The notes under the pieces are model-generated. The model made no database searches. It was not told where the DNA came from and saw nothing but the letters and a program-made list of their open reading frames with translations. Source: Dehalococcoidia bacterium (GTDB taxonomy: Bacteria > Chloroflexota > Dehalococcoidia > DSTF01 > JALHUB01). Taken from it: a DNA stretch of 64,000 bases. The position numbers were made by a program, and so were the translations under genes. This document shows, in pieces, positions 1-7,585 of the stretch (position 1 is the stretch's first letter; every line of letters begins with the position of its first letter). The stretch is from contig JASEFU010000005.1 in NCBI GenBank assembly GCA_030018455.1, forward strand, positions 62,001 through 126,000, in the 5' to 3' direction.

Positions 1-1
1 C

Positions 2-2137
2 TATGTGACCGCCGCCAACGGGCCGTTCCTCGGCAGCACGGGACGCATCGTCGACTGCGACCCGCCGAGCCTTGCCAGCAACTACGTCCGGCTCATCTGC
101 CGCACCCTGGGCGCCGAGCCCGATGGCCCGTCCGGGACCGGCATACTGTCGACCGTCTCCCTTCGCGGTATCAGGGAGGGGATCGGCATGATGAACCTTG
201 CCGACATGGTGCTGGCGGACATCGCCGCCCACCCTATTCCCGCTGAGACGATGGGCGCGTCGGTAGTTGTGGTCCCGGCGCCCACGCCCACGCCGACCGC
301 CACCGTGACACCGGGACCCAGCCCGACGCCGTCGATAACGCCTACGCCCAGCAACACGCCGCCCCCCACGGCTACACCGACGGTGGGGCCGACGCGCACG
401 CCGACGCCGACGCCCGGGCCGGTGACCGTCAAGATCGATCCGGCTTCCCAGAGGGCGACGGTGGGGAACCCGTTCTCGGTGGACGTGGTGGTGGAGAACG
501 TGGTCAATCTGGGCGCCTATGAGTTCCGGCTCGGCTTCGACCCCGCGATCGTGAGCTACATGAGCCTGGTCAACGGCCCCTTCCTCGGCAGTAGCGGCCG
601 CGTCGTGGACTGCTCTCCGCCTATCGTCGAGACCGACTCCGCTGCCATCGTCTGCCGCACGCTGGGCGCGGAACCGGACGGCCCGAGCGGGACGGGCGTG
701 CTGGCGACGGCAACTTTCCTGCCGGTCGCCACCGGCACAGCCTTCCTGGATATCAGAAACACAATCCTTGCCAGTCCGCGGGCGACGGTAATACCGGCGA
801 ACGAGCAGGACGGGTCGGTCGCTGTCGATCCGGCGCCTACGCCTACGCCCACGCTCACCTATACCCCCGGCCCTTCGCCCACGCCGACGTCGACACCCTC
901 GCCCACGGTCACGCGGACGCCTACCAGCACCCCCACCATCGGGCCGACGCCGACACGAACGCCAACGCCGGGCCCCGTCATCGTGAGGGTTGAGCCAGTG
1001 TGGCAGAGAGTGCCGGTGGGGACGCAGTTCACCGTCGATCTTGTGGTGGAGAACGTCATCAATCTGGGCGCGTATGAGTTCACGGTCGCATTCGACCCCA
1101 GCATTCTTCAATACGTTAGCGTGTCCAACGGGCCGTTCCTGGGGAGCAGCGGACGAAACGTCAACTGCCTGCCGCCGGAAAGCGACGGGGCAACGGTGAG
1201 GATGGTGTGCGTGACGTTGGGAGCGGAGCCGAACGGACCCAGCGGCACCGGCGTTCTGGCCACGATCAGGTTCCTTCCCATAGCCTTGGGAACGGGAATG
1301 ATCGATTTGAGGGAGGTGATCCTCACCGATCCCATGGCGAACGAGATCCCCGCCGGCCTTCAGGACGGTTCTGTGACCACCGAGCCGGCACACACTCCCA
1401 CACCGACCTCGCCTCCGACGAGCACTTATACGCCGGGGCCGAGCCCGACGCCGACCGTCACAGCGACGCCCGGCGGCCCCACGCTTACGCCCACCCCAAC
1501 GCCGACGCGCATCCCCGGACAGGCGCTGGTGAAGATCGACCCGGCGTCGCAGCAAGCGGCGCCCGGCGAGTACTTCGACGTGAACGTGCGCGTGGAGAAC
1601 GTCAACAACCTGGGCGCGTACGAGTTCACGCTCCAGTTTGATCCGCAGGTGATCAGCTACGTAACGGTAGCGAACGGAACATTCCTCGGCAGCAGCGGGA
1701 GATCGGTGTTCTGTCCTCCGCCCATCATCGACGTCGGCACCGTCCGCTTCGGCTGCGTCAGCTCCGACGGCTCGACCCCCGGCCCGAGCGGTTCGGGGCA
1801 GCTTGCCCAGATCGTCTTTCAGGCGGCGACGGAAGGGACGAGCCCGCTCAATTTCGTGATGGTGGCGCTGGCCGATCCCTGGGGCAACGATATTGGAGCC
1901 GGCGCAAGCGGAGGTTCGGTGACGGTGTCTTCCGGCTCGGTGCTGGCTGAGCCCGCCTTCCACATAGGGGTGCTGATGGCCGGAATCGGGCTTGCCGGCA
2001 GCGTCGGCCTGCTGATGCGCCGATCGGCTTCGGCGCCTCGCGGAAACCCGCTTTCCGCCGTTCGTCTGCCTGCCGCGGCGGAAAGCGCATTGAGAGCTGT
2101 AATGACCTTCGTGAGGTCGTTGTGGAAGAGAAGCTGA
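2..2137 (+). CDS. Multi-cohesin-like cell-surface protein (5' truncated by window edge)
   Basis: The reading frame is open at the left edge and enters in the middle of a repeat, so the true start lies outside the window. Four copies of one beta-sandwich-like module are visible (the first partial), at about residues 1-90, 142-277, 326-461 and 508-640 counting from the GTG at position 5. Each full copy carries VENV.NLGAYEF, FDP, Y..V.NG.FLGSSGR, a Cys shortly after, a second Cys, then GPSG.G.LA. This resembles the cohesin family, whose members bind dockerins or act as surface adhesins. Modules are separated by Thr-Pro stalks of 40-50 residues. A hydrophobic segment near residues 655-675 followed by Arg residues anchors the C-terminus. 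The two Cys per module could form a disulfide outside the cell. The stop overlaps the start of the next gene by 16 bases, implying co-transcription. Binding partner unknown. Confidence 0.8.
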   Translation, partial: YVTAANGPFLGSTGRIVDCDPPSLASNYVRLICRTLGAEPDGPSGTGILSTVSLRGIREGIGMMNLADMVLADIAAHPIPAETMGASVVVVPAPTPTPTATVTPGPSPTPSITPTPSNTPPPTATPTVGPTRTPTPTPGPVTVKIDPASQRATVGNPFSVDVVVENVVNLGAYEFRLGFDPAIVSYMSLVNGPFLGSSGRVVDCSPPIVETDSAAIVCRTLGAEPDGPSGTGVLATATFLPVATGTAFLDIRNTILASPRATVIPANEQDGSVAVDPAPTPTPTLTYTPGPSPTPTSTPSPTVTRTPTSTPTIGPTPTRTPTPGPVIVRVEPVWQRVPVGTQFTVDLVVENVINLGAYEFTVAFDPSILQYVSVSNGPFLGSSGRNVNCLPPESDGATVRMVCVTLGAEPNGPSGTGVLATIRFLPIALGTGMIDLREVILTDPMANEIPAGLQDGSVTTEPAHTPTPTSPPTSTYTPGPSPTPTVTATPGGPTLTPTPTPTRIPGQALVKIDPASQQAAPGEYFDVNVRVENVNNLGAYEFTLQFDPQVISYVTVANGTFLGSSGRSVFCPPPIIDVGTVRFGCVSSDGSTPGPSGSGQLAQIVFQAATEGTSPLNFVMVALADPWGNDIGAGASGGSVTVSSGSVLAEPAFHIGVLMAGIGLAGSVGLLMRRSASAPRGNPLSAVRLPAAAESALRAVMTFVRSLWKRS

Positions 2138-3726
2138 GGAAAGCGGGGAGAGCGCTTGTCGCGCGCTACATCGCCGCTGCAGAGACGGCGCGGTGGTGGC
2201 GCCTTTCATCGGGGAACAACACGAGACGGGAGAGGCGCCTGCGGCGGCTTCTCAGGAGAAACCTCAGGCGGCTGGTCAGTCTCTACTTCGCGCTGATTCG
2301 TGAGGGGTACGACGCCGCGCCGGCACTGAGGCGCAGGCTTTGGGGAGGGCTGGGGGGCGGCGGGACACTTGGAAAGAGCAGACTTTTCCCGGTCATCGTC
2401 CTGTCGTCGTGTGCGGCAATCATTGCGTTCTGGTCCGTGTCATCGTTCGTGCGCGGTTCGACCGCCACTGCGGCCGATCCGGTTGTCCTCTTCAAGAACC
2501 CATCTTCGGCTGACCTCTGGCTCTGCAATGAAGGGTCCGGCGATGGCCCCGGTCAGGGTGAAGTGGTGTTCACCGAGGAGGTGACGAACGTCGATAGCGG
2601 TCTCGGCTCCTTCGAATTCATGATCTTCTTCAGCAGGAACGTGGTCCGGGTCAGCGTTGAGGAGGGTCCCTTTTTAAGCAGCACAGGCCGGGAGACTCAG
2701 TGTCACAAGATCGATTTCGAGAACGCGGTGCGTTTCGGCTGCACGTCCACGGGCAGCGAACCCGGCCCAACGGGATCGGGGGTGCTCGCCTACATTACCG
2801 TCAGCCCGAACCCCGATCTGCGTTTGAGGCCCACTGCCAGGAACGGCGTGGTGCTTCGCCTGCTGAACGATTCCTGGCAAGCGGAGCTCTCGGACGTGAC
2901 GGGGGAACCCATCCCCATAGACAGCGTGCAGAGCGCCACCGTCCTCGTTCGGGCGCTTGAAGGCGACTTCAACTACGATTGCCGGGTGAACGTGTTCGAC
3001 GAACAGGCCGTCTCCGTCCGGTACGGCTCCTTCTTCGGTCTGCAACTCTACGATACCTTCTACGACGTGGAGCCGGCGATACCTGACTTCGATATCGACA
3101 TCAAGGACCTTCAGTTCGTGTACGGTAGGGACGGAAACCAGTGCGAAGAAAGGGAAGAGACTCCTACGCCGACGCCGACGTCCACGGGTACTCCCCTGAC
3201 ATCGACGCCGACTGCTACAGGCACGCCTCCGACATCGACGCCGACGTCCACGGGTACTCCCCCGACATCGACGCCGACGGCCACCGGCACGCCTCCGACA
3301 TCGACGCCGACGTCCACGGGTACTCCCCCGACATCGACGCCGACGGCCACCGGCACGCCCCCGACCGCAACACCAACGTCTGCCACGCCATCCGCGACGC
3401 CGACCTCCGTTGATCACACCCGGACGCCTGCTCCCACCGCCGGAACGTCTACGGCCACGCCGACCGCCACACAGAGCGCCGCCCCGGCGACGGTCACGCC
3501 TGCGCCTGCCGTCACTACTGCGCCGGAGACACCGGCCCCTGAAAGGACCACCGCTCCCACCGGACGCCAGCCCGGTGAGGCCGACGAATTGCCGGGTGCC
3601 GGCGTGGGGGCCGGTTCCGCCGGGCAGGCCTATCTTGGCTTGCTGGCCGGAGCGTTTCTCGTTGTCAGCGGCTGGGCGCTCATCGCAGCGGGCCTGCGGC
3701 GGGGGCAGACGCGCGGGGAAGAATAG
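2122..3726 (+). CDS. Cohesin-like plus dockerin-like membrane-anchored surface protein
   Basis: 534 residues, GTG start with GAGG five bases upstream, inside the end of the preceding gene. An unusual Arg-rich cytoplasmic N-terminus of about 87 residues precedes a membrane segment (about 88-108). A divergent module of the same cohesin-like family follows (EEGPFLSSTGR, Cys, Cys, PTGSGVLAY). At about residues 281-345 there is a dockerin-like pair of calcium loops: GDFNYDCRVNVFDEQ and, further on, PDFDIDIKDLQFVYGRDG. Dockerins bind cohesins, so the protein could link to itself or to its neighbours. A Thr-Pro stalk with exact repeats follows. The C-terminus has LPGAG (about 490), a hydrophobic stretch and a basic tail, resembling a sortase-type signal, though no sortase gene is in the window. 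The domain calls rest on motif resemblance only. Confidence 0.75.
   Translation: MEEKLRKAGRALVARYIAAAETARWWRLSSGNNTRRERRLRRLLRRNLRRLVSLYFALIREGYDAAPALRRRLWGGLGGGGTLGKSRLFPVIVLSSCAAIIAFWSVSSFVRGSTATAADPVVLFKNPSSADLWLCNEGSGDGPGQGEVVFTEEVTNVDSGLGSFEFMIFFSRNVVRVSVEEGPFLSSTGRETQCHKIDFENAVRFGCTSTGSEPGPTGSGVLAYITVSPNPDLRLRPTARNGVVLRLLNDSWQAELSDVTGEPIPIDSVQSATVLVRALEGDFNYDCRVNVFDEQAVSVRYGSFFGLQLYDTFYDVEPAIPDFDIDIKDLQFVYGRDGNQCEEREETPTPTPTSTGTPLTSTPTATGTPPTSTPTSTGTPPTSTPTATGTPPTSTPTSTGTPPTSTPTATGTPPTATPTSATPSATPTSVDHTRTPAPTAGTSTATPTATQSAAPATVTPAPAVTTAPETPAPERTTAPTGRQPGEADELPGAGVGAGSAGQAYLGLLAGAFLVVSGWALIAAGLRRGQTRGEE
3175..3369 (+). repeat. Tandem 33/66-bp repeat encoding Thr-Pro stalk
   Basis: About six copies of a 33-base unit encode (T)STPT(S/A)TGTPP. 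The units alternate, so a 66-base higher-order period is visible at 3181, 3247 and 3313, nearly identical at DNA level. It lies in frame within the stalk of the dockerin-like protein and probably varies in copy number between strains. Confidence 0.85.
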
Positions 3727-3751
3727 ATGATATGTCTACCGTCGCCGGAGC

Positions 3752-3777
3752 GTTATCATCTTGAGGTTGCCCGCGTT
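3752..3777 (+). promoter_or_regulatory. Weak match to putative ECF promoter motif
   Basis: GTTATCATCT, an 11-base gap, then GCGTT. This matches 7 of 10 bases of the upstream half and all of the downstream half of the motif seen before the ECF sigma gene and before the lipoprotein at 59791, with the same gap. It ends 53 bases before the ATG of the cohesin-like gene. Tentative. Confidence 0.3.
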
Positions 3778-3830
3778 TCCCAATATCATCTTAACTACCT
3801 GTCAAACGACCGCAGGAAGAGGTGACCAGC

Positions 3831-4538
3831 ATGAAGAATAGGCGCTATGGCGGCAGCCTGATGAAAGCGGCGGCACTGGGGTTCGTGCTCATGCTCGGTG
3901 CCCTCGGCACGGTCTCTGCCCAAGATGTCAAGCCGCGGGTGCTCGTGGAGGCGCCCGGGGAAGAGATAGAGATCAAAGAGGGGGGACCAAACTTCCAGGT
4001 GAACATCCTGGTGGAAAACGTCGAGAATCTGGCCGCCTTTCAGTTCAGCCTCTCCTACGACCCTTCGATTCTCAAGTACGTAGAAGTGAAGGAAGGGACC
4101 TTTCTCGGGAGCGGCGGGCGAGAGCCGAAGTGCCTCGATCCTCGCGTTGAGCCCGGCGATCCGGAAGTGCTCAGGTTCAATTGCGTGACAATGGGCTCGC
4201 CCGTTTCCCTGGGCGGCCCTGCAGGGCCCAGCGGCTCTGGTGTGCTGGCGACGGTGACCTTCTCGCCGGTCGGAGGAGGGACAGCCGCGCTTGAGCTTCT
4301 TGAGGGACGCCTTGTCGCAGCGGAAATCGACGAAGAAGAAATGCCCGTTGAGTTGGAAACGACGATTGCAAACGCCACTGTGGAAGTGATCCCACTCCCG
4401 ACTCCCACGCCGGCGGAGGGAGGATCGTCCGGGCTGGGGGGCATCTCGTGGTTCGTTCTGGGGCCGATCATAGGGATCGGCGTTGTCCTTGTTGCGGGCG
4501 CCGCGGCCTTCACGCTGGCGCGGAGAAGAGAGCCGTAG
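3831..4538 (+). CDS. Single cohesin-domain exported protein
   Basis: 235 residues. The ATG at 3831 is chosen because AGGAAGAGG sits eight bases upstream; an in-frame GTG at 3822 overlaps that ribosome-binding site. A signal peptide (about 1-29, ending VSA-QD) is followed by one cohesin-like module at about 35-180: LVENVENLAAFQFSLSYDPS, LKYVEVKEGTFLGSGGR, the two conserved Cys, and GPSGSGVLATVTFSP. A short Pro-Thr linker and a C-terminal membrane segment with RRR follow. It is the minimal version of the module found in the two preceding genes and may be a membrane-bound receptor for the dockerin-like pair. A promoter-like element just upstream suggests separate transcription. Confidence 0.8.
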   Translation: MKNRRYGGSLMKAAALGFVLMLGALGTVSAQDVKPRVLVEAPGEEIEIKEGGPNFQVNILVENVENLAAFQFSLSYDPSILKYVEVKEGTFLGSGGREPKCLDPRVEPGDPEVLRFNCVTMGSPVSLGGPAGPSGSGVLATVTFSPVGGGTAALELLEGRLVAAEIDEEEMPVELETTIANATVEVIPLPTPTPAEGGSSGLGGISWFVLGPIIGIGVVLVAGAAAFTLARRREP

Positions 4539-4710
4539 GGCAGCCCGCTATTTCGTGAGCCATCATGCCGAGGAGAAAGCGCGTCTCTGTGCCTTCTCCT
4601 CCTGACATTCGACGCCGCTTCCGCAGCGGGACGCCTCTTCGATTGCGCTTCGCCGCCCAAGGGAACGGGAAGCTCGATCCGGCCAGCAGGCCTCTTTCGC
4701 CTTCCCCAAG

Positions 4711-4736
4711 GTTAACTTTTCTCCGACATGTGCGTT
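4711..4736 (+). promoter_or_regulatory. Putative autoregulatory ECF promoter
   Basis: GTTAACTTTT at 4711-4720, an 11-base gap, then GCGTT at 4732-4736. The same arrangement occurs at 59612-59637 before a lipoprotein gene. ECF promoters commonly have an AAC-containing -35 and a CGT-containing -10 element, and ECF sigma genes often control themselves. The sigma gene starts 94 bases downstream. The rest of 4539-4829 shows no gene. Confidence 0.45.
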
Positions 4737-4829
4737 GTATCATGTGAAATCATGGCGGTAGACGGACCGGCTGGCGGCCGATATTATGTGGGTATTAGAA
4801 AGAGCTTCCAACTGGATGGGAGTTGACGG

Positions 4830-5423
4830 TTGGAGTTCATTTCCACCGCCGCATCTTCATCGGCCGAAGTCCAGCAGGAGACTATCGAAAGGGCCAAGAA
4901 GGGCGACCAGCAGGCCCTCGGGGAAATCTATGACTGGTATCTGCCGCGGGTCTATCGGTATGTGCTGGCGCGGGTGGGGAGCGTAGTCGAGGCGGAAGAC
5001 CTTACGGAAGACATATTCCTGCGGATGCTAGGGGCCATGAAGGAGTACCGGCTGCAGAATATACCCTTTTCGGCGTGGCTGTTTCGCATTGCGCACAACC
5101 ACCTTGTCAGCCATTTCCGGAAGAGCGCCGTGCGCGGCTTTCCGGTCATGGTCGACGACAGCTTCGCCGACACGCGACCCGGCCCGGCGGCGGCGGTGGA
5201 GCAGCGGCTCACGATGGAGGACGTGGTGCGGGCGGCCCGGAAGCTGCCGGAGGCGCAACGAGAGATAATCGCGCTGCGGTTTGCCGTCGGACTTTCCATC
5301 GCGGAGACGGCGCAGGTGCTGGGAAAGCGCGAGGGCAACGTGAAATCGCTCCAGCACAAGGCGGTAACAAAGCTGCAGCAGATGCTGATAGGCAAGCGAG
5401 AGCACCTGAGGGCAGAGGCGTAG
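4830..5423 (+). CDS. ECF-type RNA polymerase sigma factor
   Basis: 197 residues, TTG start with GGGAG eight bases upstream. Region 2 spans about 22-92 (EIYDWYLPRVYRYVLARVG, ED.TEDIFLRML, FSAWLFRIAHN), binding core polymerase and the -10 element. Region 4 spans about 130-185 (LPEAQREIIALRF, LSIAETAQVLGKREGNVKSLQHKA), a helix-turn-helix reading the -35 element. There is no region 3, as expected for ECF factors. The next gene begins one base after the stop and encodes a membrane protein with a DUF5667 domain, a frequent partner of such sigma factors in Chloroflexota and possibly an anti-sigma-like regulator. A promoter-like motif repeated elsewhere in the window lies upstream. Confidence 0.92.
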   Translation: MEFISTAASSSAEVQQETIERAKKGDQQALGEIYDWYLPRVYRYVLARVGSVVEAEDLTEDIFLRMLGAMKEYRLQNIPFSAWLFRIAHNHLVSHFRKSAVRGFPVMVDDSFADTRPGPAAAVEQRLTMEDVVRAARKLPEAQREIIALRFAVGLSIAETAQVLGKREGNVKSLQHKAVTKLQQMLIGKREHLRAEA

Positions 5424-5424
5424 C

Positions 5425-6942
5425 TTGGGCAAGTTCGAAGACCATCTGAACGAGTGCTTGACGGCGCTGCTGAACGGGGAGCGCACGGTCGAGGAGTGTC
5501 TTGCGCTCTACCCGGAGGAGGCGCGGCGCCTGGAGCCACTGCTTAGGACGGGCCTTTCCTTGAAGGGGGCGCTGCAGGTCGAGCCACGCGCGGCATTCGC
5601 CGAAGCGGCAAGAGGGCGGCTCCTGGAGATGAGCGGTCAAAGCCTCAGCGACGCCTTGAACGCCGGCCCCCGGCCCTCGTTCGCAAGGGCGGCGCGGCAG
5701 CGCTTCCTCGCGGCGGCGCAAAAGATGTTCGAGGCGCGGCAGCGCTGGCGGTTCCCTCTGCCCGCACCGTCGTTGCGCGCGCTGAGCGTCACCGTGTCCG
5801 CAGTTGTCATCGTCTTCTTCAGCCTCGGGACGTTCCTTGTCGCCACCTCCGGCGACGCGCTGCCGGGCGACTGGCGCTACCCGGTCAAGAGAGCGTCCGA
5901 GAACGTGCGAATGACCTTCACCTTCGATGGCGACGCCCGCCGCGACCTACGGCTTAGCCTGGCTTCCGAACGACTTTCGGAGATAGAGGAACTCGCGAAG
6001 AGGGGCCGCAGCATTGACGCGGGCCTCCTGAAAGACCTGCGAGGACAGACGGCATCCGCTCTCGGCAGTCTGAATGCCTCCCAGATCCAGCCGGAGAAGG
6101 CGAAGGAAATCGTCGAGCTGGCGAAGAAACAAAAAGAAGTGCTGGCCAGCGTTCAGCCACTGGTGGCGCCGGAAGACCAGGAGTTGCTGAAGGCGGCAGA
6201 GGAGACCTCCGATGCGGCCTACGTGAAAGCGGCGCAAGCGATGGCGCTCGCCCTATTCGAGGAGAAGAGCGGCGCGGCGGCCAAAGAGGTGCAAGAAAAG
6301 AAGGAGGAGTCTCCTGTCGAGTCGAAGTTGAAGGAGGCGCAGGAAGGCACGGACATGCCTATCGCGCCTGTGCCGGCGGAGGGCGGGAGCACGGCCGAGG
6401 CGCCGTCAGAGACGCTTTCGCCGGAGCCGCCGGAGGCCGCTGCATCGCCGCCGCTGGCCGTGATCGAGCACGGCGTGGACGAGGGCGGCGTCACGTGGAC
6501 GTGGGACCGCGTGGTCATAGGGAGGTTCTCTGTTAAGGTGCCCGGCGAGGGAAGCGGCTGGCACTTCGTCGGTTTCGATTTCTCCGGCGACAACACCGCT
6601 CCCGCTCCCAACATGCTCCGGCTCGCGAACGCGGACAACACGGCGGTCGTCGTCATCAACCCTCGCAGCGGCGACACCTTCTGGTACCAGTACAAGGACG
6701 GCCTGTTCGACGAATTCATCGTGCGGGTAGCGGTCAGCGGCGATGTATGGCAGGCGAGTCCCGAGGCGCTCTCTGCCTTCCACGCCACGAACGGCCTCAT
6801 CGTAATGGAAATCGTCAACTCGATAGAGATCGAGCCTCCGCCCACGGCGACGCCCGCGCCGGCCGCCACTTCGACGCCGGAAGGGACGGCCACGGTCGCC
6901 GCCGAGGGCTCGACCACAGCGAGCCCACGTCCCTCGCCATAA
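5425..6942 (+). CDS. DUF5667 membrane protein, putative sigma-factor partner
   Basis: 505 residues, TTG start one base after the sigma factor stop, so translation is probably coupled. The N-terminal 110 residues are cytoplasmic and resemble small regulatory domains (LNECLTALLNGERTVEECLALYPEEA, then two FA.AAR.R motifs). One membrane segment lies at about 117-138. DUF5667 follows at about 145-230 (GDALPGDWRYPVKRASENVRM, then a Ser/Glu/Arg-rich helix typical of the family). The extracellular remainder has a Glu/Lys-rich coil, an unrecognised beta-rich domain at about 345-465 (WTWDRVVIGRFSVKVPGEGSGWHFV) and a Thr-Pro tail. The topology, an inside domain, one membrane span and a large outside sensor, fits an anti-sigma-like sensor; no zinc anti-sigma HxxxCxxC motif is seen. 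Function is inferred from context. Confidence 0.75.
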   Translation: MGKFEDHLNECLTALLNGERTVEECLALYPEEARRLEPLLRTGLSLKGALQVEPRAAFAEAARGRLLEMSGQSLSDALNAGPRPSFARAARQRFLAAAQKMFEARQRWRFPLPAPSLRALSVTVSAVVIVFFSLGTFLVATSGDALPGDWRYPVKRASENVRMTFTFDGDARRDLRLSLASERLSEIEELAKRGRSIDAGLLKDLRGQTASALGSLNASQIQPEKAKEIVELAKKQKEVLASVQPLVAPEDQELLKAAEETSDAAYVKAAQAMALALFEEKSGAAAKEVQEKKEESPVESKLKEAQEGTDMPIAPVPAEGGSTAEAPSETLSPEPPEAAASPPLAVIEHGVDEGGVTWTWDRVVIGRFSVKVPGEGSGWHFVGFDFSGDNTAPAPNMLRLANADNTAVVVINPRSGDTFWYQYKDGLFDEFIVRVAVSGDVWQASPEALSAFHATNGLIVMEIVNSIEIEPPPTATPAPAATSTPEGTATVAAEGSTTASPRPSP

Positions 6943-7049
6943 GAGCCGCTCCGGCTCGGGCCCCGGCCTTCCGCCAACGCCTCTTCTCCCCCCCCCGATG
7001 CCGATCGAGAATTCCGCAGAAACTGTTCGCGTAACCGCTTAGCGAGGGG

Positions 7050-7068
7050 TTGACAAAAGGTGTATAAT
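7050..7068 (+). promoter_or_regulatory. Promoter with TATAAT and close TTGACA
   Basis: TATAAT at 7063-7068 is a perfect -10 element preceded by TG. TTGACA sits only seven bases upstream; the normal -35 place holds the weaker TTAGCG at 7039-7044 (18-base spacing). Transcription would begin near 7075 and read into the RNA below. Confidence 0.65.
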
Positions 7069-7074
7069 CCCGTC

Positions 7075-7258
7075 GCTTAGACGACAGGGCTTAGCCCGAA
7101 AATTTCGTCCACCTCGTTGGAACGGGGTGTGGTTCCCCCAGGGGGCAGCGGAGCAGGCAACATGGTGGCGGGGGTTGTCTGCGGGGATGCCCGACTGCTT
7201 CTGTCTGAGTCGGAATGAAGCCGGCCAATCAGAGGTTTGGTCGGCTTTTGCTTTTTCT
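7075..7258 (+). ncRNA. Structured non-coding RNA candidate (about 185 nt)
   Basis: There is no open frame between a strong -10 element and a strong intrinsic terminator. Several pairings can be drawn: CTTAGAC near the 5' end with GTCTGAG near 7203-7209; GGGC with GCCC inside it; a nine-pair stem GCAGGCAAC/GTTGTCTGC around 7154-7181; and a hairpin CCACCTCGTT..AACGGGGTGTGG. The nested 5'-3' pairing and length are compatible with 6S RNA, but no diagnostic sequence was recognised. It could also be a riboswitch-type leader of the gene at 7586, ending at its terminator. tmRNA, SRP RNA and RNase P were not supported. Gap 6943-7049 shows nothing else. Confidence 0.5.
7218..7256 (+). terminator. Intrinsic terminator
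   Basis: AAGCCGGCCAA pairs with TTGGTCGGCTT (11 pairs, one G-U) around an eight-base loop and is followed by TTGCTTTTTC. It closes the RNA that starts near 7075. Confidence 0.85.
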
Positions 7259-7585
7259 CATCTGTGACCCGCTTTCGAATCGGACGAGTGAATCTTCACT
7301 GTCGGCTCGGCGGGCGGCGGAGTAGAAGGTAGGGCTCGATCAGCGTATAAGACCAGACACGGGAAAAGGCCCCGGTGGCGGCATCCACCGAGGCCAGAGC
7401 TAAGGAATGCGGGCGCACACCCTAGCCTTTTCTATTCTATTTGTCGGCCGAGTAGGGAGTCAAACGTAATCGGTTGTCGACCGGAAAGGAGGTGACGGCG
7501 AGATAACTGCGGCGGGGAGGGAGACCCTGCCGAAAGAATCACCAGGACGGACCTACCGGAGGAAGCGAAAGGAGAACAAGGAAGG
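7259..7585 (+). other. Long non-coding leader before exported repeat protein
   Basis: No plausible gene. It holds an imperfect hairpin (GGCCCCGGTGG/CCACCGAGGCC, about 7366-7393), a weaker hairpin GCTAAGG/CCCTAGC followed by a T-rich run, and a perfect Shine-Dalgarno-like AAAGGAGGTGA near 7485 that is not followed by a usable start. A second ribosome-binding site directly precedes the gene at 7586. No known riboswitch was recognised. Confidence 0.4.

Noticed and set aside
3175-3369. CRISPR-like regular repeats
   Set aside because: The repeat units abut without unique spacers and encode an in-frame Thr-Pro stalk.
7075-7258. Cobalamin, TPP, SAM or FMN riboswitch
   Set aside because: The diagnostic boxes of these classes were looked for and not found.
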